64,000 nt of DNA from Rhodoferax sp. (GCA_024236015.1 JACKLK010000004.1:124001-188000); one strand, 5' to 3'. Positions 1 to 9,368 are shown, counted from the first letter of the stretch. The notes: generated from the letters alone by a model not told the origin. Numbers and translations: made by a program.

Positions 1-164
1 GGCCCGGGCGGATCGCCGCAGCCGGCCTGCGCAACGCCGCCGCAAAGACCGGCCAGCACCAGAACCGCCACCGCGCCACGATGCAGCGCGATCCGCGACA
101 GCTGTCGCTGCGGCCACGCCACGCGACCCGCGAATGGGGGGGAGAGACAGGTCCGTTCAGCCAT
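1..164 (-). CDS. 5' end of an exported protein (partial)
   Basis: Only the first 54 codons lie in the window; the gene continues off the left edge. From an ATG at 164 the product begins with a basic stretch and then a hydrophobic run (GAVAVLVLAGLCGGVAQA), which is a typical Sec signal peptide ending in an AQA-like cleavage site. The mature part starts near AGCGDPPG. The gene is divergent from the folate gene that follows. In many Burkholderiales the divergent neighbour of this folate gene is a soluble lytic transglycosylase, so that is a context guess only; no catalytic domain is visible here. Confidence 0.5.
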   Translation of the reverse strand, partial: MAERTCLSPPFAGRVAWPQRQLSRIALHRGAVAVLVLAGLCGGVAQAGCGDPPG

Positions 165-309
165 GCCGGCCATCTTACCCGCTGCCCCGGCGCTGCGCAC
201 AAGTCCCTGGCGCGGCATCGGCATTGACGCATCGGCTGCTGCCCGCGGATACTGGGGCCACGGTGCGCCGACCAAGCCCCCGCACGCGCGCCCGCCCTGC
301 CCCCACTCC

Positions 310-939
310 ATGGCCTTGTCACCCGAACTCGCCGCCTGGCGCCGCACGCGTCGCACCGAACTGCTGGATCGGCGCATGGCCGTGGATGCGGCGCAACGCA
401 GGGCGTGGAACACGCAGCTCACCGACCGGCTGCTGCATGCTTTCCCGGTCCGCGACGGCCTGATCGTCGCGGCCTACTGGCCGTTCAAGGGCGAATTCGA
501 TCCGCGCTTTGCGCTGCATGCGTGGCGCCAGCGTGGCGCCCGCTCGGCCTTGCCCGTGGTGGTGGCCAAGGCCACACCGCTGCAGTTCCGGCTCTGGTGG
601 CCCGGGGTGCGGACATCGGCCGGCGTCTACGGCCTGCCGGTCCCTGAAGGCGTCGACGTCGTGCGGCCCGACGTCGTGTTGATGCCTCCCGTGGGATTCG
701 ATGCGCAGGGGTACCGCCTGGGTTACGGCGGCGGCTATTACGACCGCACGCTGGCCGCGTTGTCGCCCCGGCCCGTGGCCATCGGCGTGGGGTTCGAGCT
801 TTCGCGCATCGAGACCATCCAGCCCCAGGCGCACGACATCGCGATGGACTTCGTCGTGACGCAGGACGGCCTGTGGCGGGTCGACGCCGGCACCCTGACG
901 CCGGCAACCGGCCCGATCGCGCTCGCACGGCAGGCCTGA
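310..939 (+). CDS. ygfA: 5-formyltetrahydrofolate cyclo-ligase
   Basis: This 209-residue cytoplasmic enzyme converts 5-formyltetrahydrofolate to 5,10-methenyltetrahydrofolate using ATP, returning a stored folate to one-carbon metabolism. The family signature is clear: an N-terminal Arg-rich segment (WRRTRRTELL), the YWPFKGEFD strand, and the C-terminal MPPVGFD...RLGYGGGYYDRTL loop that binds ATP and folate. The reading frame is open further upstream to 163, but the ATG at 310 gives the normal family length and begins the conserved domain, so it is preferred. The 145 bases between this gene and the divergent exported protein hold no feature I can support. Confidence 0.93.
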   Translation: MALSPELAAWRRTRRTELLDRRMAVDAAQRRAWNTQLTDRLLHAFPVRDGLIVAAYWPFKGEFDPRFALHAWRQRGARSALPVVVAKATPLQFRLWWPGVRTSAGVYGLPVPEGVDVVRPDVVLMPPVGFDAQGYRLGYGGGYYDRTLAALSPRPVAIGVGFELSRIETIQPQAHDIAMDFVVTQDGLWRVDAGTLTPATGPIALARQA

Positions 940-1043
940 AACACGCCGGATTTCCGATACATTCGGTGCCATGAGGCATCTGCCGCGGGACGGTTCGGGG
1001 TCGTCCCGGCGCCGCGGCCAGGGCCCGACCCGGGAGGCATGTC

Positions 1044-2369
1044 ATGGCTTGGATCGATACGTTCGGACGGTGGATACGCATCGTCGCTGTGGGCAGCCTG
1101 CCGCTGCTCGCCAGTTGCGGCGGCGGAGGCGGTGGCAGCATCGTGGGTTTCACGATCTCGGTCACGGTCAATGGCCTGTCCGGCAGCGGGCTCGTGTTGC
1201 GCGTCAACAGCGTCCAGTCGCTGAGTGTCGCGGCCAATGGCACGGTCACGTTCGCGTCGCCACTGCCCACGGGCGCGAGTTACGTGGTCACCGTCGCCTC
1301 GACTCCATCGACACCGGCGCAGTTCTGCAGCGTGACCAACGGCACCGGGACGATCGCGAATGCCAACGTCACCAACGTGGCGGTCTCGTGCAGCAACGTG
1401 GTCACGGCGGCCTATGTGGTGAACCTGGGCAGCAACACGGTCTCGCAGTTCACGGTCGCGGCCGACGGCAACCTCAGCCCCATGACGCCGGCGACGGTGG
1501 CCACCGGCAACGACCCCAGCGGCATCGCGCTCGATCCGCTGGGGCGTTATGCCTATGTCGCGAATGACGACGGCTCGGTGTCCCAGTTCACGATCGCAGC
1601 CGACGGGCGGCTGAGCCCGATGTTCCCGGCCGCGGTGCTGGCCGGATTGAATCCGACCAGCATCACCGTAAGCCCGTCCGGGGCCAACGCGTACGTGACG
1701 AACGAGGACGGCAGCGTCTCGCAGTTCACGATCGGCGCCACCGGACAACTCACGGCCATGACACCGGCCAGCGTGCTGGCCGGCCCCTCGCCGGCCTCCG
1801 TGGTGATCGACCCGACGGGCCGTTACGCCTATGTCGCGAACTCGACCGGCAACACGATCTCGCAATACACGCTGGCCGCCGACGGCAGCCTGACACCGAT
1901 GGCGATCCCGAGCGTGCTGGCCGGGCTGACGCCGGTCACCGTGGCCGTGGATGCGACCGGGCAATACCTGTATGCGACGAATTTCGACGGCGGCACGGTC
2001 TCGAACTTCCGCATCGGCGCCGGTGGCGGCCTGGTCGCCCAGGGCGCGGCGACGGTGGCCGGCATACAGCCGCTCGGCCTGGCCACCCATCCCGACGGAC
2101 GCAAGGCCTATGTGGCCAACTTCGGCGGCAACGAGATCGTGTTCATGGACGGATCGGCCAGCGGTGCACTGGTGCGCGCCACCGCGCCGAACAACAGCTT
2201 CGTGACCGGACCGATCGCGCTGGCCATCGACCGCACCGGTCGATTCGCCTATGCAAGCTCGTCCAACAACACGGTGCTGCGCTACACCATCGATGCCGAC
2301 GGCAGGCTCACGGCGCCGACCGTGACGGTGGCCGGCGGCCTCTTCCCGGTCGCGATCGCGCTGCGCTGA
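1044..2369 (+). CDS. Beta-propeller lipoprotein, lactonase-like repeats
   Basis: This 441-residue protein has a lipoprotein signal ending in a lipobox (LLASC) followed by a glycine run, so it is probably anchored to the outer membrane or periplasmic face. After a short immunoglobulin-like N-terminal region it carries repeated units of about 50 residues of the form YAYVANDDGSVSQFTIAADG, the pattern of lactonase/YVTN beta-propellers; about seven blades fit. The GGGAGG-type Shine-Dalgarno at 1032-1037 sits just before the ATG at 1044. The substrate is unknown, and such propellers can be enzymes or binding scaffolds. It converges on the tyrosine operon with only 31 bases between stops. Confidence 0.8.
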   Translation: MAWIDTFGRWIRIVAVGSLPLLASCGGGGGGSIVGFTISVTVNGLSGSGLVLRVNSVQSLSVAANGTVTFASPLPTGASYVVTVASTPSTPAQFCSVTNGTGTIANANVTNVAVSCSNVVTAAYVVNLGSNTVSQFTVAADGNLSPMTPATVATGNDPSGIALDPLGRYAYVANDDGSVSQFTIAADGRLSPMFPAAVLAGLNPTSITVSPSGANAYVTNEDGSVSQFTIGATGQLTAMTPASVLAGPSPASVVIDPTGRYAYVANSTGNTISQYTLAADGSLTPMAIPSVLAGLTPVTVAVDATGQYLYATNFDGGTVSNFRIGAGGGLVAQGAATVAGIQPLGLATHPDGRKAYVANFGGNEIVFMDGSASGALVRATAPNNSFVTGPIALAIDRTGRFAYASSSNNTVLRYTIDADGRLTAPTVTVAGGLFPVAIALR

Positions 2370-2400
2370 GACGGCGCGGCCCGCGCCGCCGGTTCCCGCG

Positions 2401-3276
2401 TCAGGTGCCGCCGCTGGCGCGGCGGTGGTATTGGCCGCTGCCCCGGTGCAACACGCGGTCCGTGGCCAACACGTCGCCGGGCTGCAGCTCCGGCAAGGCG
2501 CCGACACGCTGGTACACCGGCGCAAAATCGATGTCGGCCAGTGCGAGCAGGTCTTCGAGCCGGTCCAGCACGAAATACACCTCCTGGAAATCGTCGATGC
2601 GGTAGTTCGTGCGCATCACGCGCTCCAGTTCGAAGCCGATGCGGTTCGGCGACGCGTCCTCGAGCGCGAACACCGATTCGGTATACGACGATGCAATGCC
2701 CGAGCCGTAGATGCGCAACCCGTCCTTCTGCTGCACCAGGCCGAACTCCACCGTGTACCAGTACACGCGCGCCAGTTGCGGCAACACGCCGAGTTGCTGC
2801 GCGCGCAAGCCGCCCACGCCATAGGCCTGCACGAAGTCCGCGATGACCGGGTTCATCAGCATGGGCACATGGCCGAACACGTCGTGGAACACGTCGGGTT
2901 CTTCCAGGTAGTCGAGCTCGTCGGCCTTGCGGATGAAACTGCCGGCCGGAAAACGCCGGTTGGCCAGATGGTCGAAGAACACCTCGTCGGGCACCAGGCC
3001 CGGCACCGCGACGATCTGCCAGCCGGTGTGCCGCATCAAGACCTCGCTCAGGCGCCGGAAGTCCGGAATCTGGCTGGCGTCGATCGGCAACTGCTGCATG
3101 CCGGCCACGAAGGCGTCGCAGGCGCGCCCGGGCAGCAGCCGGGTCTGGCGCTCGAACAGCGTCCGCCAGACCGCGTGTTCCTGCGCGGTGTATTTTTCCC
3201 AACCCTGGTCGATGGTCCAGTCGGCGCGTTCCGGGCGGATGCCGGCCGCGGCACCGTGTTTTGGCTTGTCGAGCAT
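2401..3276 (-). CDS. phhA: Phenylalanine 4-hydroxylase
   Basis: The 291-residue product is an iron- and tetrahydropterin-dependent monooxygenase converting phenylalanine to tyrosine in the cytoplasm. The iron-binding motif HDVFGHVP (His131, His136) and the third ligand Glu177 in YWYTVEFG are present, and the length matches the bacterial single-domain form without the regulatory ACT domain of the animal enzyme. It is the last gene of the minus-strand run hpd-hmgA-fahA-phhA, starting 23 bases after the fahA stop, so phenylalanine is fed straight into the tyrosine breakdown route encoded upstream. The frame remains open upstream of the chosen ATG through fahA in another frame, which is a GC-rich artefact. 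Confidence 0.95.
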   Translation of the reverse strand: MLDKPKHGAAAGIRPERADWTIDQGWEKYTAQEHAVWRTLFERQTRLLPGRACDAFVAGMQQLPIDASQIPDFRRLSEVLMRHTGWQIVAVPGLVPDEVFFDHLANRRFPAGSFIRKADELDYLEEPDVFHDVFGHVPMLMNPVIADFVQAYGVGGLRAQQLGVLPQLARVYWYTVEFGLVQQKDGLRIYGSGIASSYTESVFALEDASPNRIGFELERVMRTNYRIDDFQEVYFVLDRLEDLLALADIDFAPVYQRVGALPELQPGDVLATDRVLHRGSGQYHRRASGGT

Positions 3277-3299
3277 CGTGGCCCTCCTTGCGCGCCGGC

Positions 3300-4574
3300 T
3301 CAGGCCGCCGGATGCGACGGCAGCACCGTGCCCCGGCATTCGCCGAAACCGATGCGCCGGAATCCGTCGCGCCGGCAATACCCGCGCAGGATGATGCTGT
3401 CGCCGTCCTGCAGCCAGGTGCGCGACTCGCCGTTGGCGAACACGATCGGCTTCTTGCCGCCCTGGCTGAGTTCCATCAGCGAGCCGCCCTGCTCGGGCGC
3501 CGGACCGGACAAGGTGCCGGAGCCGAACAGGTCGCCACTGGCCAGGTTGCAGCCGTTGACGGTATGGTGGGCCACCATCTGCGCCACGGTCCAGTAGGCG
3601 TCCTTGTAGTTCGACGTCGACAGGCGTTCGCCCTCGCTGCCGGCCTCGCGCATCTTCGGCGTCTGCAGCCAGACCTCGAGTTCGATGTCGAAGGCGCCCT
3701 CGGCACGGTTGGCCGGGCTGTCCAGGTAAGGCAAGGGTTGCGGGTCGCCGTCCGGCCGGGTGAACGGCGCGCGGAACGGAGCCAGCGCCTCCAGGGTCAC
3801 GACCCATGGCGACAGCGTGCTGGCGAAGTTCTTGGACAGGAACGGGCCCAGCGGCTGGTATTCCCAACCCTGGATGTCGCGCGCGCTCCAGTCGTTGAAC
3901 AGCGCCAGGCCGAACACATGGTCCTCGGCCTGCGCGATGCCGACCGGATCGCCCATGGGGTTGGGCCGGCCGACGATGACGCCGAGTTCGAGCTCGTAGT
4001 CGAGCCGGGCGCAGGCGCCGAGTTTCGGGCTGTCGGCATCGGGCGCCTTGAGCTGGCCGCGCGGGCGCCGGAACGACGCACCGCTGGCGACGATGGACGA
4101 GGCCCGGCCGTGGTAACCGATGGGCACCCACTTGTAGTTGGGCAGCAGCGGGTTGTCGGGACGGAACTGCTTGCCGATCGTGGTCGCGTGGTGCACGCTG
4201 GTATAGAAATCGGTGTAGTCGCGGATCTCGCACGGCAGGCCGAGCTCGACCTGCGACTGTGCCACCAGCGCGGCCTGCAGTCGCGCCTGCTGCAGGCTGC
4301 CGGCGCGCAGACCATCCGACAAGGCCTTGCGCAAGGCCAGCCGCTGGTCCTTGCCCGCGCCGATCAGCGCATTGGCATCGCCGGATGCCACCAGGCCGGC
4401 CTGCTGCAGGTCGACGACCTGGTCACCGATCGCGACGCCGGCCAGCCAGGGGCCGTTCGGATCGCGCCGGAACCGGCCCAGCGGCAGGTTCTGGATCGGG
4501 AAGTCGGTGGCCGGGTCGTTGGCGGACTCGAGCCAGCTCTGCAGCGTTTGATCGTGGGTGTCGTCGAGCGTCAT
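3300..4574 (-). CDS. fahA: Fumarylacetoacetase
   Basis: This 424-residue hydrolase cleaves fumarylacetoacetate to fumarate and acetoacetate, the last step of homogentisate breakdown. It has the family's N-terminal SH3-like part and the C-terminal catalytic fold, with the metal-site segments DFYTSVHHATT, LDYELELGV and ARDIQGWEYQPLGPF. The start codon overlaps the hmgA stop by four bases (ATGA at 4571-4574), so the two are translationally coupled. Maleylacetoacetate isomerase, normally needed just before this enzyme, is not encoded anywhere in the window. Confidence 0.95.
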   Translation of the reverse strand: MTLDDTHDQTLQSWLESANDPATDFPIQNLPLGRFRRDPNGPWLAGVAIGDQVVDLQQAGLVASGDANALIGAGKDQRLALRKALSDGLRAGSLQQARLQAALVAQSQVELGLPCEIRDYTDFYTSVHHATTIGKQFRPDNPLLPNYKWVPIGYHGRASSIVASGASFRRPRGQLKAPDADSPKLGACARLDYELELGVIVGRPNPMGDPVGIAQAEDHVFGLALFNDWSARDIQGWEYQPLGPFLSKNFASTLSPWVVTLEALAPFRAPFTRPDGDPQPLPYLDSPANRAEGAFDIELEVWLQTPKMREAGSEGERLSTSNYKDAYWTVAQMVAHHTVNGCNLASGDLFGSGTLSGPAPEQGGSLMELSQGGKKPIVFANGESRTWLQDGDSIILRGYCRRDGFRRIGFGECRGTVLPSHPAA

Positions 4575-5869
4575 GGCGTGTCCGGTGTGAAGTTCTTCTG
4601 GATGCCCTGCCAGCAGCGGTAGTAGTCCTGCTGCAGCTGGGGCGACTGCATGGCGTGGCGGGTCGGGCGCAACACGCAACGGGTTTCGAACATGAAGGCC
4701 ATCGTGCCGGTGATCACGTCCGGTTTGGACAGGTCGGCATGGCTGGCCTTCTCGAAGGTCGCCGCGTCCGGGCCATGGCCACTCATGCTGTTGTGCAGGC
4801 TGGCGCCGCCAGGCACGAAACCCTCGGCCTTGGCGTCGTAGGCGCCGTGCACCAGGCCCATGAATTCGCTGGCGATGTTGCGGTGGAACCAGGGTGGGCG
4901 GAAGGTGTCCTGCATCGCCAGGATACGCGGCGGAAAGATGACGAAGTCGATGCTGCTGACACCCGGCGTGTCGGAGGCCGCGTGCAGCACCAGGAAGATC
5001 GACGGATCGGGATGGTCGAAGCTGATCGAGCCGATGGTGTTGAAACGGCGCAGGTCGTATTTGTACGGCGCGTAGTTGCCGTGCCAGGCGACGACGTCCA
5101 GCGGCGAATGGTCCATCTGCGCCGACCACAAGTTGCCCTGGAACTTGGCCAGCAGCGTGGTCGGCCGCTCGACGTCTTCATACGCCGCCACCGGCGTCAG
5201 GAAGTCGCGCGCATTGGCCAGGCCGTTGGAGCCGATCGGTCCCCGGTCGGGCAGGCGGAAGTTGGCGCCAAAGTTCTCGCACACGTAACCGCGCACCGGA
5301 CCGTCCGGCAGCTCGAGCCGGAACCGCACGCCACGCGGCATCACGACGATCTCGTGCGGCTCGGCCTCGATGATGCCCAGCTCGGTGACGAAACGGTGCC
5401 GGCCCTGTTGCGGCACGATCAGCATCTCGCCGTCGGCGTTGTAGAACACCTTGTCCACCATGCCGGCATTGGCGGCGTACAGGTGCACGGCCGCGCCCGA
5501 CTGGCCTTGCGGGCCGCCGTGGCCGGCCATCGTCACCAGGCCCTGGACGAAGTCGGTGGACTCCGCGGGCATCGGCAAGGGATTCCAGCGCAGCTGGTTC
5601 GGCGTCGCCGGCGCGCTGAAGTCGCCGTTGAACAGGCCGGCGTCGACCTGCGCGAAGGGCCGGTGCATGCTGCTCGGACGGATGCGGTACAACCACGAGC
5701 GCCGGTTGTCGGCACGCGGCGCGGTGAAGGCCGTGCCCGACAACTGCTCGGCATACAGGCCATAGGCGCAGCGCTGCGGCGAATTGCGCCCGACGGGCAA
5801 GGCGCCGGGCAGGCACTCGGTCTCGAACTCGTTGCCGAACCCCGACTGGTAGGACAGCGTGGCGCTCAT
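4571..5869 (-). CDS. hmgA: Homogentisate 1,2-dioxygenase
   Basis: The 432-residue product opens the ring of homogentisate to give maleylacetoacetate, using non-heme iron. The start (YQSGFGNEFETE...LPGALP) and the iron-site region FHRNIASEFMGL near residue 328 followed by GGASLHNSMSGHGPD are characteristic of the family, and the length is normal. It lies three bases downstream of the hpd stop and overlaps fahA, as expected for a tight operon. Confidence 0.97.
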   Translation of the reverse strand: MSATLSYQSGFGNEFETECLPGALPVGRNSPQRCAYGLYAEQLSGTAFTAPRADNRRSWLYRIRPSSMHRPFAQVDAGLFNGDFSAPATPNQLRWNPLPMPAESTDFVQGLVTMAGHGGPQGQSGAAVHLYAANAGMVDKVFYNADGEMLIVPQQGRHRFVTELGIIEAEPHEIVVMPRGVRFRLELPDGPVRGYVCENFGANFRLPDRGPIGSNGLANARDFLTPVAAYEDVERPTTLLAKFQGNLWSAQMDHSPLDVVAWHGNYAPYKYDLRRFNTIGSISFDHPDPSIFLVLHAASDTPGVSSIDFVIFPPRILAMQDTFRPPWFHRNIASEFMGLVHGAYDAKAEGFVPGGASLHNSMSGHGPDAATFEKASHADLSKPDVITGTMAFMFETRCVLRPTRHAMQSPQLQQDYYRCWQGIQKNFTPDTP

Positions 5870-5872
5870 GGT

Positions 5873-6949
5873 TCAGGCCGTCGCGATCACGCCGCGCGCG
5901 ATCTGGTCGCGCTCGATCGACTCGAACAAGGCCTTGAAATTGCCTTCGCCGAAACCGTCGTCGCCCTGGCGCTGGATGAATTCGAAAAACACCGGACCGA
6001 GCAGCGTCTTGGAGAAGATCTGCAGCAACAGCCGCGGCTTGCCGCCTTCGGTCGTACCGTCGAGCAGGATGCCGCGCGCCTGCAACTCGGGCACCGGCTG
6101 GCCGTGGCCCGGCAAGCGCTCCTCGAGCATCTCGTAATAGATGTCGTTGGGCGCGGTCATCAGCGGAATGCCGGCCATCTGCAGCTTGTCGACGCTGTCG
6201 ATCAGGTTGTCGGAGAGCAGCGCGATGTGCTGGATGCCCTCGCCGTTGAACTGCATCAGGAATTCCTCGATCTGCCCGGAGCCCTTGGCCGACTCCTCGT
6301 TCAGCGGAATGCGGATCTTGCCGTCGGGCGCCGTCATCGCCTTGGAGGTCAGGCCGGTATGCGCGCCCTGGATGTCGAAATACCGGATCTCCTTGAAGTT
6401 GAACAGGCGCTCGTAGTACTTGGACCAATACGCCATGCGGCCGCGGTAGACGTTGTGCGTCATGTGGTCGACCACCTTCAGGCCGTGCCCGACCGGATGC
6501 CGGTCCACACCGTCGATGAAGTCGAAATCGATGTCGTAGATGGAGCGCCCTTCCTCGAAACGGTCGATCAGGTACAGCGGCGCACCCCCGATGCCCTTGA
6601 TGGCCGGCAGGTTCAGCTCCATCGGCCCGGTGCGCATCTCCATCGGCTCGGCACCGAGCTCGAGCGCGCGCTCGAACGCGACGCGCGAATTCTTCACGCG
6701 GAACGCCAGGCCGCAGGCCGACGGCCCGTGTTCGGCCGCGAAATACGAGGCCACGCTGCGCGGCTCCTGGTTGATGATGAAGTTGATGTCGCCCTGGCGG
6801 TAGAGCGTCACGTTCTTGGAGCGGTGGATCGCCACCTTGGTGAAGCCCATCATCTCGAACACCGGTTCGAGCACGTTCGGCGTCGGGGACGCGAACTCGA
6901 CGAACTCGAATCCCATCAGTCCCATGGGGTTGTCAAACAGATCGGCCAT
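5873..6949 (-). CDS. hpd: 4-hydroxyphenylpyruvate dioxygenase
   Basis: This 358-residue non-heme iron enzyme converts 4-hydroxyphenylpyruvate to homogentisate. The C-terminal domain carries the expected facial triad: His near 162 in VVDHMTHNV, His near 242 in GIQHIALLSDN, and Glu near 321 in GPVFFEFIQRQGDDGFGEGNF. It is the first gene of the catabolic operon; a promoter is visible at 7031-7059. The tyrosine aminotransferase that would make its substrate is not in the window. Confidence 0.97.
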   Translation of the reverse strand: MADLFDNPMGLMGFEFVEFASPTPNVLEPVFEMMGFTKVAIHRSKNVTLYRQGDINFIINQEPRSVASYFAAEHGPSACGLAFRVKNSRVAFERALELGAEPMEMRTGPMELNLPAIKGIGGAPLYLIDRFEEGRSIYDIDFDFIDGVDRHPVGHGLKVVDHMTHNVYRGRMAYWSKYYERLFNFKEIRYFDIQGAHTGLTSKAMTAPDGKIRIPLNEESAKGSGQIEEFLMQFNGEGIQHIALLSDNLIDSVDKLQMAGIPLMTAPNDIYYEMLEERLPGHGQPVPELQARGILLDGTTEGGKPRLLLQIFSKTLLGPVFFEFIQRQGDDGFGEGNFKALFESIERDQIARGVIATA

Positions 6950-7030
6950 CGTCGATTCTCCTGGTCATGTTGTTATGCGGGCGCTCGGCAACGCGCGGAT
7001 GCCACGCCGTCGTCCGCAGGGGTGGGTCCC

Positions 7031-7059
7031 ATGCTACAGATTCCGCAGCCATGGGGCAA
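7031..7059 (-). promoter_or_regulatory. Promoter of the hpd-hmgA-fahA-phhA operon with an overlapping repeat
   Basis: On the minus strand TTGCCC (7059-7054) and TAGCAT (7036-7031) are separated by exactly 17 bases, a reasonable sigma-70 promoter with a leader of about 75 bases to hpd. The octamer GGGGCAAT occurs twice (7053-7060 and 7062-7069, plus strand) across the -35 element, a possible operator for the divergent Lrp-type regulator. The rest of the 303-base intergenic region has an A/T-rich patch with TAAAAT at 7217-7222, a possible -10 for the regulator gene. The elements were read by eye. Confidence 0.5.
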
Positions 7060-7252
7060 TCGGGGCAATAAATCACCAAATCCATCGGATTCGCGGTCTC
7101 CCGGCCTGCCCGTCGCGGCAATGGCCCGGATCCCGGCTACACCAATCAGGAAATGGTAGCCGCAGGCACGCCGAATAGGTTTGCGAAAGTCCCGCATCCG
7201 CCGCATGAGGATCAAATAAAATCCCGCGATCAGCCACCATCAAGGGATAACA

Positions 7253-7726
7253 TTGCAAACGATCGAACTCGACCGCACCGATCTGCGGATGCTGGCCTTC
7301 CTGCAGCTGCACGGCCGCGCCTCGAACCTGGAACTGGCCGAGGCGGTCAACCTGTCGACCTCCCAATGCCACCGCCGCCATCGCCGGCTCGAGGAGATCG
7401 GCGTCATCACCGGGTACGAAACCCGCCTGGACGCAAACCAGCTCGGCCTGGGCGTGACCGCCTTCGTGCATGTGTCGATGGAAAAAGGCCACATGGCCAA
7501 CCTGCGCAAGTTCACCGACGCCATCCGCGCCCTGCCCGAGGTGCTCGAATGTTTCTCGGTCACCGGCGACTTCGACTACGTGCTCAAGGTCATGGCGCGC
7601 GACCTCAAGGCCTTGTCCCAGTTCCTGATGGACACCCTGATGACCTTGCCCAGCGTGGACAACGTGCGCTCGAGCGTCTGCCTGGACCGGATCAAGAGCA
7701 CGGGGGCGTTGCCGTTGCCGGGGTGA
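7253..7726 (+). CDS. Lrp/AsnC family transcriptional regulator
   Basis: The 157-residue protein has an N-terminal helix-turn-helix (LDRTDLRMLAFLQLHGRASN through STSQCHRRHRRLEEIGVI) and a C-terminal RAM/AsnC ligand-binding domain (VSMEKGHMANL... CFSVTGDFDYVLKV). Such proteins assemble as dimers to octamers and sense amino acids. It is divergent from the tyrosine catabolic operon, so it probably controls hpd-phhA in response to an aromatic amino acid; this is inference. No ATG fits: a TTG at 7253 preceded by AAGGG at 7242-7246 is the best start. Confidence 0.9.
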   Translation: MQTIELDRTDLRMLAFLQLHGRASNLELAEAVNLSTSQCHRRHRRLEEIGVITGYETRLDANQLGLGVTAFVHVSMEKGHMANLRKFTDAIRALPEVLECFSVTGDFDYVLKVMARDLKALSQFLMDTLMTLPSVDNVRSSVCLDRIKSTGALPLPG

Positions 7727-7775
7727 GGCGCCCGCCACAGACCTGATTCAGTGTCCGGTCACATCAGCATGGACA

Positions 7776-9368
7776 ATGCAGTCCATGCAAGCGAGCTTCC
7801 TGACCCACGGCACGATGCGGCATCTGCAGTTCCGCGGCCTGTGGGCGGGCGGCAGCGTCTACTTCGTCGGCAATGCGATGCAGACCATGGCGGCGTCGTG
7901 GATGATGGTCGAGCTCAGCGGTTCGTCCTTCCTCGCGGCCCTGGTGCAGACCGCCGTTTTCCTGCCGATGTTCCTGTTCTCGTTGCCGGCCGGGGTGATG
8001 GCCGACATCACCGACCGCCGTCGCCTGATCGTGCGCGCGCTGGCGGTGCAGGCCGCTGCCGGGGCCTTGCTCGCCTTCCTGTCGCTGACGCAGCTGACCG
8101 GGCCCGGCGGCGTGTTGTTCCTGATCTTCGTGGCCGGCAGCTGCACGGCGCTGATGTCGCCGGCCTGGAACTCGACCGTGGCCCAGTCGGTGCCGCGCGA
8201 CGAGCTGCCGCAGGCGATCATCGCGACCAGCGTCTCCTACAACGGCGCGCGGGCGCTGGGCCCGGCCCTGGCCGGCCTGGTGTTCGCCTACCTCGGCGGC
8301 GCCTGGAACTTCGCGCTGGCCGTCGTCAGCACGCTGATCATGATGCAGTCGATCCGCCGCTGGCCGCCACCACCCCACCCGCCCTCGCGGCTGCCGGCCG
8401 AACGCCTGTGGGGCGGCATGCTCAGCGCGCTGCGTTTCGCCTGGCACTCGCATACCGTGCTGGCCCAGCTGCTGCGTGCCGCCGCGTACAGCGGCGCGGG
8501 CTCGGCGCTGTGGGCCTTGTTGCCGGTGATCGGCCAACGCCAGCTGGGGCTCGACGCCAGCGGCTTCGGCCTGATGATGGGTTGCCTGGGCGCGGGGGCC
8601 GTCATCGCCGGCTCCCTGATCGGCAAGGTGCGGGCGCGATTCGGCCTCGAGGCGCTGGTCACGGCCGGCTGCGTGTCGTATGCGCTGGTCATGCTGGTGG
8701 CCGCGTTCTCGCGCTGGCATCTCCCGGTCTACCTTGCGCTGGTCGTCGGCGGTGGCGCCTGGATGTCGGTGATGTCGACCTTCAACACCGCCACGCAGAC
8801 CAGTGTGCCCCCGTGGGTGCGGGCCCGGGCCGTGGCCATGCACACGCTGGCCGCGCTGGGCGCCTTCGCGTTCGGCTCGGCGTTCTGGGGCGCGTTGTCG
8901 GACCTCGCCGGCCTGTCCACGGCGCTGGTGACCGCCGCCGTGTGCATGGCCTGCGGACCGCTGCTGGCACGGCGGTTTCCGCTGCGCATGGGCGAGGCGC
9001 GCGACGTGACCCCCGCCACGCCGTCGCTGCAGGACCTGTTCCTGGGCAAGGAGCCCGATCCGGGCGACGGCCCGATCGCGGTGGAGATGGCGTATCGCAT
9101 CGACCCGCAGAACGCCGAGGACTTCCTCAGCGCGATCAGCCAGCTGCGCGCCACGCGGCGACGCGACGGTGCCACGTTCTGGCGCGTGTACCGCGACCTC
9201 GCCGACCCGAACCGTTATCTGGAGCGCTTCATCGTGACCTCCTGGGCCGACTACCTGCACCAGCGCGCACGCGCCACGCAGGCCGATCACGAAATGGAAT
9301 CGGACGTGCGCAGCTTCCTGATGGACGGCGAGTCGGTGACGATGCAGCACTACATCGCCGAGCGCTGA
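7776..9368 (+). CDS. MFS exporter with C-terminal monooxygenase-like domain
   Basis: This 530-residue membrane protein has about twelve hydrophobic segments over residues 20-405 and belongs to the MFS_3 / EntS-like group of exporters (FRGLWAGGSVYFVGNAMQTMAAS... MADITDRRR). The last 100 residues (IAVEMAYRIDPQNAEDFLSA... TFWRVYRDLADPNRYLERFI) form a soluble domain resembling the antibiotic-biosynthesis-monooxygenase fold, an architecture known in this group. Substrate unknown. An in-frame-independent ATG at 7769 exists, but only the ATG at 7776 opens this frame at the conserved start. Confidence 0.85.
   Translation: MQSMQASFLTHGTMRHLQFRGLWAGGSVYFVGNAMQTMAASWMMVELSGSSFLAALVQTAVFLPMFLFSLPAGVMADITDRRRLIVRALAVQAAAGALLAFLSLTQLTGPGGVLFLIFVAGSCTALMSPAWNSTVAQSVPRDELPQAIIATSVSYNGARALGPALAGLVFAYLGGAWNFALAVVSTLIMMQSIRRWPPPPHPPSRLPAERLWGGMLSALRFAWHSHTVLAQLLRAAAYSGAGSALWALLPVIGQRQLGLDASGFGLMMGCLGAGAVIAGSLIGKVRARFGLEALVTAGCVSYALVMLVAAFSRWHLPVYLALVVGGGAWMSVMSTFNTATQTSVPPWVRARAVAMHTLAALGAFAFGSAFWGALSDLAGLSTALVTAAVCMACGPLLARRFPLRMGEARDVTPATPSLQDLFLGKEPDPGDGPIAVEMAYRIDPQNAEDFLSAISQLRATRRRDGATFWRVYRDLADPNRYLERFIVTSWADYLHQRARATQADHEMESDVRSFLMDGESVTMQHYIAER

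Noticed and set aside
165..309. 6S RNA before the folate gene, as in enterobacteria
   Set aside because: The gap is 145 bases and I could not see the long rod-like pairing with a central bubble.
2401..4233. A fused 610-residue PhhA precursor extending into fahA
   Set aside because: The N-terminal half is an out-of-frame reading of fahA; the true PhhA start is at 3276.
4259..7159. A 966-codon plus-strand frame across the tyrosine operon
   Set aside because: It is antisense to fahA, hmgA and hpd, whose motifs and junctions are unambiguous.
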